This document shows, piece by piece, positions 18,871-26,472 of a stretch of 64,000 nt of DNA (the stretch's first letter is position 1; every line of letters begins with the position of its first letter). The stretch spans positions 1 to 64,000 of the forward strand of contig NZ_BCSJ01000012.1 of the NCBI RefSeq assembly GCF_001570805.1, read 5' to 3'. The translations under genes and the position numbers were made by a program. The DNA comes from Brevibacterium epidermidis NBRC 14811 (GTDB lineage: Bacteria > Actinomycetota > Actinomycetes > Actinomycetales > Brevibacteriaceae). The notes under the pieces are model-generated. The model was given only the letters and a program-made list of their open reading frames with translations. It was not told the origin of the DNA and did not search any database.

Positions 18871-18893
18871 GGGCTGCGAGCGCATCCCGGCAG

Positions 18894-18940
18894 GAACTGC
18901 AGCCGGATGAGTGCTCGAGGTCACAAGTCGGTTGCAGTTC
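18894..18940 (+). terminator. Probable terminator after the acyl-CoA synthetase
   Basis: A 12-pair stem (18894-18905 with 18929-18940, one G-T pair) encloses a 23-nt loop just after the synthetase stop and before the ABC transporter genes. Confidence 0.5.
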
Positions 18941-18997
18941 TGTCGTCCCGGGGCGTGCCGTTCTTCTGCGCGCCCATATTCACTAGGATCACAACAT

Positions 18998-19747
18998 ATG
19001 AGAGCTGAATCACCACCACTGGTGTCCTTGGGCAATGTCGAGAAGCACTACGGCGACTTCCACGCATTGAAGAACGTCAATCTCGATATCGCCGAACGCG
19101 AGGTCGTCGTCGTCATCGGACCCTCCGGCTCGGGCAAGTCGACCCTGTGCCGGACGATCAATCGGCTGGAGACCATCACCTCCGGCAGCATCACGATCGA
19201 TGGCAGGGAACTGCCCGCCGAAGGCGCGGCCCTAGCTCAGCTGCGCTCCGACGTCGGCATGGTGTTCCAGTCCTTCAACCTCTTTGCCCACAAGACGATC
19301 CTCGAGAACGTCACTCTGGGACCGATCAAGGTGCGCAAGACCCCGAAGGCCGAAGCGGACAAGCAGGCGATGGCTCTGCTCGAACGCGTCGGCGTCGCCC
19401 ATCAGGCCGACAAGTACCCGGCCCAGCTCTCCGGCGGTCAGCAGCAGCGTGTTGCGATCGCCCGGTCTCTGGCGATGAAGCCGAAGGTGATGCTCTTCGA
19501 CGAGCCCACCTCGGCGCTGGACCCGGAGATGATCAACGAGGTCCTCGATGTCATGGTCGGACTCGCCGAGGAGGGCATGACCATGGTCGTGGTCACCCAC
19601 GAGATGGGCTTCGCCCGCAAGGCCGCCCACCGCGTGGTGTTCATGGCCGACGGAGAGATCGTCGAAGTCGCCGGACCCGAGGAGTTCTTCACGAACCCCC
19701 AGAGCACTCGAGCCAAGGACTTCCTGTCGAAGATCCTGACCAACTGA
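18998..19747 (+). CDS. Polar amino-acid ABC transporter ATPase (GluA-like)
   Basis: A 249-residue ATPase: Walker [11 protein letters not shown]-loop [10 protein letters not shown], signature [16 protein letters not shown], Walker [16 protein letters not shown], switch His in [14 protein letters not shown]. The close match to the glutamate/polar amino-acid class, and the downstream lipoprotein and two permeases, suggest a GluABCD-type importer. The ATG at 18998 follows AGGATC; the longer open frame upstream has no start signal. Confidence 0.92.
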   Translation: MRAESPPLVSLGNVEKHYGDFHALKNVNLDIAEREVVVVIGPSGSGKSTLCRTINRLETITSGSITIDGRELPAEGAALAQLRSDVGMVFQSFNLFAHKTILENVTLGPIKVRKTPKAEADKQAMALLERVGVAHQADKYPAQLSGGQQQRVAIARSLAMKPKVMLFDEPTSALDPEMINEVLDVMVGLAEEGMTMVVVTHEMGFARKAAHRVVFMADGEIVEVAGPEEFFTNPQSTRAKDFLSKILTN

Positions 19748-19792
19748 CACCACCGCTTTCACACTGCACCAACTCACTCACAAGGAGAGACC

Positions 19793-20692
19793 ATGAAGAA
19801 GCTCAGACTGGCGGTCGCCTCGGTGGCCATCGGAATGCTGGCACTCAGCGGCTGCGGCCAGGGCGGAACCCCGGACGCACCTGCCGAAGGCGACGGAGCC
19901 AAGGCAGAGGCACCCGAATACAAGGTCAACGAAAGCGCGGACATCGCCGACTCGAAGACCTGGAAGGCCGCGAAGGACGCCGGCGAGATCACCATCGGCG
20001 TCAAATACGACCAGCCCGGACTCGGAAATGTCTCGGCAGGTTCGGAGCAGCCCGAAGGCTTCGACATCGAGATCGCCAAGATGGTCGCCGCGCAGCTCGG
20101 CTTCAAGCCCGACCAGATCAAGTACACGGAGACCGTCTCGGCCAACCGTGAACCCTTCCTGCAGCAGGGCAACGTCGACATGATCGTGGCCACCTACACG
20201 ATCAACGACGAACGCAAGAAGGTCGTCGACTTCGCCGGACCCTACTACGTGGCCGGTCAGGACCTCCTCGTGGCCGCCGATTCGGACATCGCCGGTCCCG
20301 AGGACCTCGACGGCAAGAAGGTCTGCTCCGTCGACGGTTCGACACCTGCGCAGAACATCAAGGACAAGTACAAGAAGGCCGAACTCGTCACCTATGACGC
20401 CTATTCGAAGTGCGTGACCGACCTGCAGTCGGGCTCCGTCGACGCGGTGACCACCGACGATGCGATTCTGCGCGGCTACGCCAAGCAGTACGAAGGTGAG
20501 TTCAAGGTCGTCGGCAAGCCCTTCACCGAAGAGCCCTACGGCGTCGGTCTGCCCAAGGACGACAAGGCCCTGCGGGACGCGGTCAACGATGCTCTGGAGA
20601 AGGGCATGGACGACGGCGATTGGAAGAAGGCATTCGAGTACACCCTCGGTTCCACCGATGACGTCGAAATGCCCGAAGTCGACCGTTACTGA
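19793..20692 (+). CDS. Amino-acid-binding lipoprotein (GluB-like)
   Basis: A 299-residue solute-binding protein with a lipoprotein signal (lipobox LSGC, Cys 21) and a bacterial substrate-binding family 3 fold (PEGFDIEIAKMVAAQLGF, VDMIVATYTINDERKKVVDFAGPYY, and VCSVDGSTPAQNI). It would capture glutamate or a similar amino acid outside the membrane. AAGGAG lies upstream of the ATG. A hairpin after the gene separates it from the permeases, a usual way to make more binding protein than permease. Confidence 0.9.
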   Translation: MKKLRLAVASVAIGMLALSGCGQGGTPDAPAEGDGAKAEAPEYKVNESADIADSKTWKAAKDAGEITIGVKYDQPGLGNVSAGSEQPEGFDIEIAKMVAAQLGFKPDQIKYTETVSANREPFLQQGNVDMIVATYTINDERKKVVDFAGPYYVAGQDLLVAADSDIAGPEDLDGKKVCSVDGSTPAQNIKDKYKKAELVTYDAYSKCVTDLQSGSVDAVTTDDAILRGYAKQYEGEFKVVGKPFTEEPYGVGLPKDDKALRDAVNDALEKGMDDGDWKKAFEYTLGSTDDVEMPEVDRY

Positions 20693-20712
20693 CCCAGTCC
20701 ACAGATTGACAT

Positions 20713-20746
20713 GATGCGAGGGCGCCGAATGCGGTGCCCTCGCATC
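20713..20746 (+). terminator. Intercistronic hairpin (partial terminator or mRNA stabiliser)
   Basis: An 11-bp perfect stem (20713-20723 with 20736-20746) with a 12-nt loop lies between the binding protein and permease genes of the same operon. Such hairpins commonly lower downstream expression or protect the upstream message. Confidence 0.65.
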
Positions 20747-20762
20747 GATTAAGGAATCTGCC

Positions 20763-21425
20763 ATGGATTTCCTGGAGCTTCTCCAGATGTTCCTCTCCGG
20801 TGCGTGGGGAACGATCAGACTCTTCACCGTCGCCTTGATCGGATCCATGATCCTCGGCACGGTGCTCGCCGCCATGCGGGTCTCGCCAACTCCGGTGCTG
20901 CGCATCGCGGCGTCGACGTATATCAACGTCGTCCGGAACACTCCGCTGACCCTCGTGATGTTCTTCTGCGCCTTCGGACTGCCGTTCCTCGACATCCGTT
21001 TCGGGTCGTCGAGTTCGTTCAACTCCTTCGTCTACGCCACGATCGCCCTCATCGCCTACACCGCCTGCTTCGTTGCCGAGACCTTGAAGTCGGGCATCTC
21101 GACGATTCCCGTCGGACAGGCCGAAGCCGCCCGAGCCGTGGGCCTGAGCTTCGGCCAGACCCTGGGCGAAGTGGTCCTGCCGCAGGCCTTCCGCACGGTC
21201 ATCCCGCCGCTGGGCAGTGTGATCATCGCGATGCTCAAGAACACGTCGATCGCCTCGGCGTTCAACAACCGAGAGCTGATCTCGGCGATGCGCAATGCCA
21301 TCGAAGTCCGCGGTGACCTCGTCATTCCGCTGCTCTTCGGCACCGCGCTGGCCTACCTGATCCTGGCTCTGCTGCTCGGCCGTGTCTTCGACTACCTGGA
21401 GAAGAAGCTGGTGATTCTGCGATGA
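20763..21425 (+). CDS. Amino-acid ABC transporter permease (GluC-like)
   Basis: A 220-residue permease of the HisMQ/GlnP type. It begins with MDFLELLQMFLSGAWGTIRLF, has the NTPLTLVMFF segment, and has the EAA loop EAARAVGLSFGQTLGEVVLPQAFRTVIPPL that docks on the ATPase. About five helices. Its stop overlaps the start of the second permease (ATGA), so both are translated together as a heterodimer. Confidence 0.9.
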   Translation: MDFLELLQMFLSGAWGTIRLFTVALIGSMILGTVLAAMRVSPTPVLRIAASTYINVVRNTPLTLVMFFCAFGLPFLDIRFGSSSSFNSFVYATIALIAYTACFVAETLKSGISTIPVGQAEAARAVGLSFGQTLGEVVLPQAFRTVIPPLGSVIIAMLKNTSIASAFNNRELISAMRNAIEVRGDLVIPLLFGTALAYLILALLLGRVFDYLEKKLVILR

Positions 21426-22264
21426 GCGCACCGACCCAAGTGCTGTTCGACGAGCCGGGCCCGAAGTCGCGCCGGAACAACATCATCCTCTCGATCGTGT
21501 CACTGATCGTGCTGTTGGCGCTCGTGGCCTTCGTGATCTGGAAGTTCGCCGACGCCGGTCAGCTCGAACCCGATAAGTGGTATCCGTTCACCTTCTCGCA
21601 GATCCAGATGGTGCTGCTCGAAGGCATGCTCGCCACCCTCAAGGTGGCGGTCGTGGCATCGGTCCTCGCACTGGTGGTGGGCGTGGTCTTCGCCCTCCTG
21701 CGGCTTTCGAGTAAGAAGGTCGTCTCCGTCCCCGGAACGATCGTCCTCGAATTCTTCCGCGGCGTGCCGGTGCTGCTGCTCATCTTCGCGATGTTCCTCC
21801 TCTTCGGCAACGACATCGGCCCCTTCTGGTCGGTCGTCTTCGGCCTGACCCTCTACAACGGAATGGTGCTGGCCGAGATCATCCGCGCAGGCATCCTCGC
21901 TGTCCCCACCGGGCAGCGTGAGGCGGCGATGGCGATCGGGCTGCGATCGGGACAGGTGATGAGTCTGGTGCTCATGCCGCAGGCGCTGCGTGCGATGATG
22001 CCGACGATCATCGCTCAGATCGTCGTGCTGCTGAAGGACTCGGCTCTGGGCTTCATCGTCACCTACCAGGATCTGCTCTACCAGGTGAACCTCATCGGGC
22101 GTGAGTACAACAACCTGCTGCCGACGTTCATCGTCGGAGCCGCCCTGTTCATCATCATCAATATGATCGTCGCCGGGTTCGCCCGTTGGCTCGAATCCCG
22201 CCTCCAGCGCAAGACGACCGCCGATACCGAGGCGGAGGGGCTGACCTCGAAGCTCGTCGACTGA
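21422..22264 (+). CDS. Amino-acid ABC transporter permease (GluD-like)
   Basis: A 280-residue second permease of the importer. It has a longer N-terminal cytoplasmic part, about five or six helices, the segment FFRGVPVLLLIF, and the EAA loop REAAMAIGLRSGQVMSLVLMPQALRAMMPT. The C-terminus is polar and cytoplasmic. Overlaps the first permease by four bases and ends the operon before a hairpin. Confidence 0.9.
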   Translation: MSAPTQVLFDEPGPKSRRNNIILSIVSLIVLLALVAFVIWKFADAGQLEPDKWYPFTFSQIQMVLLEGMLATLKVAVVASVLALVVGVVFALLRLSSKKVVSVPGTIVLEFFRGVPVLLLIFAMFLLFGNDIGPFWSVVFGLTLYNGMVLAEIIRAGILAVPTGQREAAMAIGLRSGQVMSLVLMPQALRAMMPTIIAQIVVLLKDSALGFIVTYQDLLYQVNLIGREYNNLLPTFIVGAALFIIINMIVAGFARWLESRLQRKTTADTEAEGLTSKLVD

Positions 22265-22280
22265 TTCATGTGGTGCGTGA

Positions 22281-22310
22281 CGGGGCCCGGTCGCTGGCGA
22301 CCGGGCCCCG
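22281..22310 (+). terminator. Terminator of the amino-acid ABC operon
   Basis: A GC-rich 13-bp stem (22281-22293 with 22298-22310) and a 4-nt loop lie 16 bp after the last permease gene. No U-tract follows. Confidence 0.7.
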
Positions 22311-22359
22311 GTCAACCATGTATCGTTCAGATAGGAGTCGGCAATGAAGGAGTGCATCA

Positions 22360-22680
22360 ATGCCACAGCCTCAACTCAGCCCCACACCGGTCCGCGTGGT
22401 GAAGAACATCGACCGCGAACGGTACGAACTGTTCACCGATGAGACCCCGGGGGAATTCATCGGATTCCTCGCCTACCAGGTCATCGACGACCACACCGTG
22501 GAACTGCAGCATACGATCATCTCCGAGGGCTTCTCTCGACGAGGCTTCGCCCGCACACTCGTCACTCAGGTGCTCGACCTCATTCGAGCCGACGGGGCAT
22601 CCATCGTGCCGACCTGTTCCTACGTGCAGGACTACCTCGAGCGGTTCCCGCAGTACGGCGACCTCGTGGCCCATCAGTGA
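22360..22680 (+). CDS. Short GNAT-fold N-acetyltransferase (YjdJ-type)
   Basis: A 106-residue protein of the small acetyltransferase-like class (family COG2388 by recollection). The central beta-strand region (FLAYQVIDDHTVELQHTIISEGFSRRGFARTLVTQVLDLIRADG) includes the acetyl-CoA-binding RRGFA loop, and the end matches the pattern PTCSYVQDYLERFPQYGDL. The substrate is unknown. It overlaps the GluQ-RS start (GTGA), so the pair is co-translated. Confidence 0.85.
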   Translation: MPQPQLSPTPVRVVKNIDRERYELFTDETPGEFIGFLAYQVIDDHTVELQHTIISEGFSRRGFARTLVTQVLDLIRADGASIVPTCSYVQDYLERFPQYGDLVAHQ

Positions 22681-23615
22681 CCGGTTCCCATCCAGTCGGA
22701 GGAGCAGGTCGTTTCGCTCCGAGCCCGAGTGGGGACCTCCATATCGGCAATATCCGTTCCGGGCTGCTCAGCTATGTGCGTGCCCGGCAGACGGGCCGTC
22801 GGTTCCTGTGGCGGATCGAAGACCTCGACCGGGTGAAGGCCGGCGCAGCCGAATCACAGCTCGCGGTCTTCGCCGAACTCGGAGTCACGCCTGACGAACC
22901 GCCCCTGGTCCAATCCGAACGCACCGGGAAATACTCGGCCGCGATTGCGAAACTCGCTGCGGATGGTCTCGTGTACGAATGCTACTGCTCACGCAAGGAC
23001 ATCGCCCAGGCCCCGAGCGCACCGCACGCACCACCCGGGGCGTACCCCGGAACGTGCCGCAGCCTCGGCGAGGGTGAGCGAGAATCCGCACGGCGGAGAC
23101 TCGAAGCGAACAACCGAGAGCCGGCTCTGCGGCTGCGCGCGGACAATCGAAAGCACCACATCGACGATGTGGTGCTCGGCCGGGTAGACGCGCTCGTCGA
23201 CGATCTTGTGCTGCGGCGCGGTGACGGCGTCTTCGCCTACAACCTCACCGTCGTCGTCGATGACGCAGCGAGCGGAATCGACGAGATCCTGCGCGGGGAC
23301 GACCTCGCCTCTTCGGCGCCTCGACAGGCATATCTGTCACGCCTGCTAGGCGAGCCCGAACCGGGCTGGGTGCATGTGCCTCTGGTGCTCAATGAGGACG
23401 GCCAGCGGCTGGCCAAACGCGATGGAGCGGTGACCTATCAGCAGCTGCGCAGCCTCGGATGGACTGTCGAGGACGTCTTCGCCTGGATGCAGCAGTCATT
23501 GGGGTTCGGCTCAGACGGTCCACGGTGGAAATCTGTCGACGACATGGTCGACGGCGTCGACTTCGCTCGGATGCTCTCAGCGCCGACGGTCTTCGTTCCG
23601 CCTGCGGATTCCTGA
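22677..23615 (+). CDS. gluQ: Glutamyl-Q tRNA(Asp) synthetase (GluQ-RS)
   Basis: A 312-residue truncated glutamyl-tRNA synthetase without an anticodon-binding domain. The HIGH-type motif is in FAPSPSGDLHIGNIRSG, zinc-binding residues in CYCSRKDI...YPGTC, and the KMSKS-like loop reads KRDGAVT. GluQ-RS attaches glutamate to queuosine 34 of tRNA-Asp. The GTG start overlaps the stop of the acetyltransferase. Queuosine synthesis genes are not in this window. Confidence 0.9.
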   Translation: MTGSHPVGGAGRFAPSPSGDLHIGNIRSGLLSYVRARQTGRRFLWRIEDLDRVKAGAAESQLAVFAELGVTPDEPPLVQSERTGKYSAAIAKLAADGLVYECYCSRKDIAQAPSAPHAPPGAYPGTCRSLGEGERESARRRLEANNREPALRLRADNRKHHIDDVVLGRVDALVDDLVLRRGDGVFAYNLTVVVDDAASGIDEILRGDDLASSAPRQAYLSRLLGEPEPGWVHVPLVLNEDGQRLAKRDGAVTYQQLRSLGWTVEDVFAWMQQSLGFGSDGPRWKSVDDMVDGVDFARMLSAPTVFVPPADS

Positions 23616-23649
23616 GATCGATTCGGCCTCAGGCCGCTGCTGTCCGTCC

Positions 23650-24858
23650 TCAGGCCGCGGACGAGTCGATGGCGTCTCGGATGACTCCGTCGTAGATCTC
23701 CTCGAAGGTGTCGAGGGTATATTCGATATCGTGCTTGGCCACGACATCGAGTGACGCCTTCGACATAACATCGAGTTCCGCCTCGGGCATCCGGCAGATG
23801 CGGGTGAATCGATCAGCCAGCGCATCGGTGTCGCGCGGCGGGAACAGATACCCGTTGACTCCGTCGCGGACAAGATGCGGCAGAGCCACGGCATCGGCAA
23901 GGACCACGGGTTTGCGGGAGGCCAGCGCTTCCAGTGTGGCGATGGACTGCAGCTCTGCGGTCGAAGGCATGCAGAAGAAGGTGCAGCGCTGGTAGGCCTC
24001 CATGAGGTCCTTGTCGCTGATCTTCCCGAGTACATGCACACGATCGGCGATGCCGCGTTCCTCGGCCAACTGCTTCAGCGGCTCCTCCTGGTCGCCGCCG
24101 CCGACGATATCGGCTTCGAGTCCCAACTCCGGATCTGTCTTCGCCACGGCTTCGACGATGTCTGCGGCGTGCTTCTCAGAGGAGAGACGTCCGACGAAGA
24201 GGACGCGCGGAGGGACAGCCCGTGTTGCGGCGGAGTCGAGTTCGCGCAGATGGGCAAAGCGCTGCAGGTCGATTCCGCAGGAGACTGCCCGGATGGGGGA
24301 GGAGAACCCATTCTCCGTGAGCAGATCGGCTGCAAGCTGAGTGGGGACCGTAATGAAATCGGCGGACTGGAACTTCCGGCGCAGGTCCCACCAGGCGATG
24401 GCGGTGCCGCCGTCGAGAACGGCCTTCGGAGCTTTGACGTAGGGACGGACGTTGTCGGGCATGAAATGGTTCGTGGCCACGACGGGTATTCCGCGTCTGA
24501 TCGATTCGGAGAACGCGTAGCGGCCGATGACGAAATGCGCCTGAGTGTGCACGACATCGGGGCGGACGCTGTCGAGGAGTCTGGAGAGTTCGGGTTTCGT
24601 CTCCCAGGGCATGCAGATCATCCAGGTCGGGTGCAGCGGCCACCGGTGAGCGGTGAGGCGGTGAACGGTGACCCCGTTCTCGACACTGACGGAGGGCTTG
24701 CCGGTCGCCGAAGGGCAGGCGACGTGGACCTCATTGCCGCGGGCGGCGAGACCTTCGGCCAACCGTTCGGCGAACTTCGCGGCACCATTGACTTCGGGGG
24801 CATACGTCTCTGCCGGAATGAGGATTCGGCGTTTCGGAGTGGGACGGTGCGCAGACAG
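23650..24858 (-). CDS. GT4-family glycosyltransferase, probable CTG start
   Basis: A glycosyltransferase of the GT-B fold, 402 residues if started at CTG 24858. The N-terminus RRILIPAETYAPEVNGAAKFAERLAEGLAARGNEV is typical for GT4 enzymes, and the C-terminal donor site appears in STAELQSIATLEALASRKPVV. No ATG, GTG or TTG exists between the upstream in-frame stop and this conserved start region; only a TTG at 24762 would cut it off after strand one. GAGGAG lies nine bases before the CTG (ATC 24861 is a lesser alternative). Acceptor unknown; actinobacterial relatives mannosylate lipids or other glycoconjugates. It directly follows the permease gene. Confidence 0.85.
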   Translation of the reverse strand: MSAHRPTPKRRILIPAETYAPEVNGAAKFAERLAEGLAARGNEVHVACPSATGKPSVSVENGVTVHRLTAHRWPLHPTWMICMPWETKPELSRLLDSVRPDVVHTQAHFVIGRYAFSESIRRGIPVVATNHFMPDNVRPYVKAPKAVLDGGTAIAWWDLRRKFQSADFITVPTQLAADLLTENGFSSPIRAVSCGIDLQRFAHLRELDSAATRAVPPRVLFVGRLSSEKHAADIVEAVAKTDPELGLEADIVGGGDQEEPLKQLAEERGIADRVHVLGKISDKDLMEAYQRCTFFCMPSTAELQSIATLEALASRKPVVLADAVALPHLVRDGVNGYLFPPRDTDALADRFTRICRMPEAELDVMSKASLDVVAKHDIEYTLDTFEEIYDGVIRDAIDSSAA

Positions 24859-24861
24859 GAT

Positions 24862-25773
24862 TCAGCTCTCCTCGGTGTCGGTCATGGTGTCGGAACGGCG
24901 GGCGTTCCTGCGCTGAGCTTCTCGATCTCTGACATCGGGATGATATCGCGACAATACAACGACGGCTGCGCAGGCGACCAATCCGGTGAGGGAGATGAGA
25001 ATGATGAGCCAGATGGGGGAGTGGGCCGCCTCGCCAAGGACGATGGTGCCCAGGATGACGGCACCGATCGGGTCGATGACCGTCAGCCCGGCGATGACCA
25101 TCTCCGGAGGTCCCGCCGCATAAGCGTTCTGGACGAACCAGGACCCCAAGGCCACGGCAGCCAGCAGCGCGGCGGCGTTGATCCAGGTGACCTGATCGAG
25201 TCCGGCTTGGAGGAACTGGACGCTGACCAGGTGGGCGTTCGTCGCCACACAGGCGAAGAGCAGTCCGGCTGAGATGATGAGGACGAGCTGCGGGGCGTGG
25301 CGGAAGGCCAGCATGATCACGAGGCCGATGGCGACGGCAACCGCGGTGATCCAGAACAGCGGCAGCGCATCGGATCCGAGGTGGACCTCCGACTGGGCCG
25401 TCGTGGCCGAGAGGCCGACGAAGAGGGTCACCCCGGCCGTGCACCAGACGACGGATTGGACGAGGCGCCTGTTGACCTTGAGTCCGCGGTGGCGTACGCC
25501 GAGCAGCACGGAGACGATGAGTGAGAACGCCCCGATCGGCTGGACCACCATCACCGGAGCCAGCGCCAGAGCCACGAAGTTGCCGGCCGTACCCACACCG
25601 AGGATGCTCAGGCCGAGAAGCCACCGACGGTTGCGCAGCAATTCTGTGAAATGAGCCCAGCTGAGTCCGTCATGAGAGTCATCCTGCCCGGCAACCGCTT
25701 CATGCTGGAACAGGGCGCCATAGGCCAATGCCACAGCCGCCAGAACGGCGAGGGCGATTGCCACTATGGTCAC
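24862..25773 (-). CDS. DMT-type permease (EamA/NIPA-like)
   Basis: A 303-residue membrane protein with about nine or ten hydrophobic helices and two similar halves, as in drug/metabolite transporters. The GTG at 25773 is chosen because GGAAGA lies six bases upstream; the frame extends to 25917, but that part is charged and lacks a ribosome site. The charged C-terminus is cytoplasmic. Its last codons contain the ribosome site for the following glycosyltransferase, in the same frame. Substrate unknown. Confidence 0.75.
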   Translation of the reverse strand: MTIVAIALAVLAAVALAYGALFQHEAVAGQDDSHDGLSWAHFTELLRNRRWLLGLSILGVGTAGNFVALALAPVMVVQPIGAFSLIVSVLLGVRHRGLKVNRRLVQSVVWCTAGVTLFVGLSATTAQSEVHLGSDALPLFWITAVAVAIGLVIMLAFRHAPQLVLIISAGLLFACVATNAHLVSVQFLQAGLDQVTWINAAALLAAVALGSWFVQNAYAAGPPEMVIAGLTVIDPIGAVILGTIVLGEAAHSPIWLIILISLTGLVACAAVVVLSRYHPDVRDREAQRRNARRSDTMTDTEES

Positions 25774-26006
25774 GATGAGTCTTCCGGTTTCGACGGTGCG
25801 GATGCGGGGAGCAGATCGCTTCGAGTCTATCGCGCGGACCGGCGGTGGAGATGGCTGTCGTCTGTGTTTGTGCTGACTGTAAGGCAACCCTGCGGCGACA
25901 GGTGGGGAAACCCTCAATGCTGTGAGCTAAAGCACTCTGCTTGGTTTTGTTCGGCGGGCCTGGGGTTTGCTAAACTGGAACACACGTCCGCAGGAAACTG
26001 CGGCAT

Positions 26007-26079
26007 TCCTCCGTAGCTCAGTTGGCAGAGCATTCGACTGTTAATCGAAGGGTCGCTGGTTCGAGCCCAGCCGGGGGAG
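26007..26079 (+). tRNA. tRNA-Asn (anticodon GTT)
   Basis: A 73-nt cloverleaf: acceptor UCCUCCG/CGGGGGA, anticodon loop with GUU (CUGUUAA), T-loop GUUCGAGCC. CCA is not encoded. A hairpin terminator follows. Confidence 0.96.
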
Positions 26080-26084
26080 CAGCC

Positions 26085-26112
26085 AAGGCCCCGTCCGATC
26101 GGATGGGGCCTT
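26085..26112 (+). terminator. Terminator after tRNA-Asn
   Basis: A 12-bp stem beginning AAGGCCCC and ending GGGGCCTT, followed by TCTC; it lies six bases after the tRNA. Confidence 0.75.
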
Positions 26113-26196
26113 TCTCGTTCTCTGAAAGTTCTGCTCATATTGCGGGTGTCCCGCGGTGGTGGGGAATAGGCGCTGTGCGCGGTGGGTTCATCTGGC

Positions 26197-26439
26197 ATGA
26201 AGTCTTTCGGATTCCTCAGTTTCGGCCACTATGACTCCGGCAGTGACCTCGATGCCGGGCAGATGCTGCGCGATGCAGTAGATATCTCCGTCGGTGCTGA
26301 CGAGCTCGGCGTCAATGGGGCATATTTCCGTGTCCACCATTTCGCCTCACAGGCGGCTTCTCCGATTCCGCTGCTGTCGACGATCGCCGCGAAGACGCGC
26401 ACGATCGAAGTGGGCACAGGGGTCATCGATATGCGCTAG
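26197..26439 (+). pseudogene. 5' part of a luciferase-like flavin oxidoreductase gene, split by an integrated element
   Basis: The first 80 codons of an LLM-class flavin-dependent oxidoreductase, starting MKSFGFLSFGHYDSG. After GVIDMR the frame meets a TAG made by the element's left end. The remainder resumes at 35075 with MRYENPLYLAEEAAALDL, in the same register. Joined at the shared core, the two parts give about 341 residues, the usual length of the family. This fragment lacks most of the barrel and cannot be active alone. Confidence 0.92.
26431..26438. repeat. attL core of the integrated element
   Basis: The 8-bp ATGCGCTA shared with 35075-35082. To its left is the chromosomal oxidoreductase gene; to its right the element begins with GCGCATG, which with the core makes an inverted-repeat arm. 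Confidence 0.88.
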
Positions 26440-26472
26440 CGCATGTCTGAGTTATGGCGTTGGACGGAACAC

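Noticed and set aside
26007..26079. tRNA-Asn as the integration target of the element
   Set aside because: The tRNA is intact with its own terminator and lies over 300 bp from the left core, which is inside the oxidoreductase gene.
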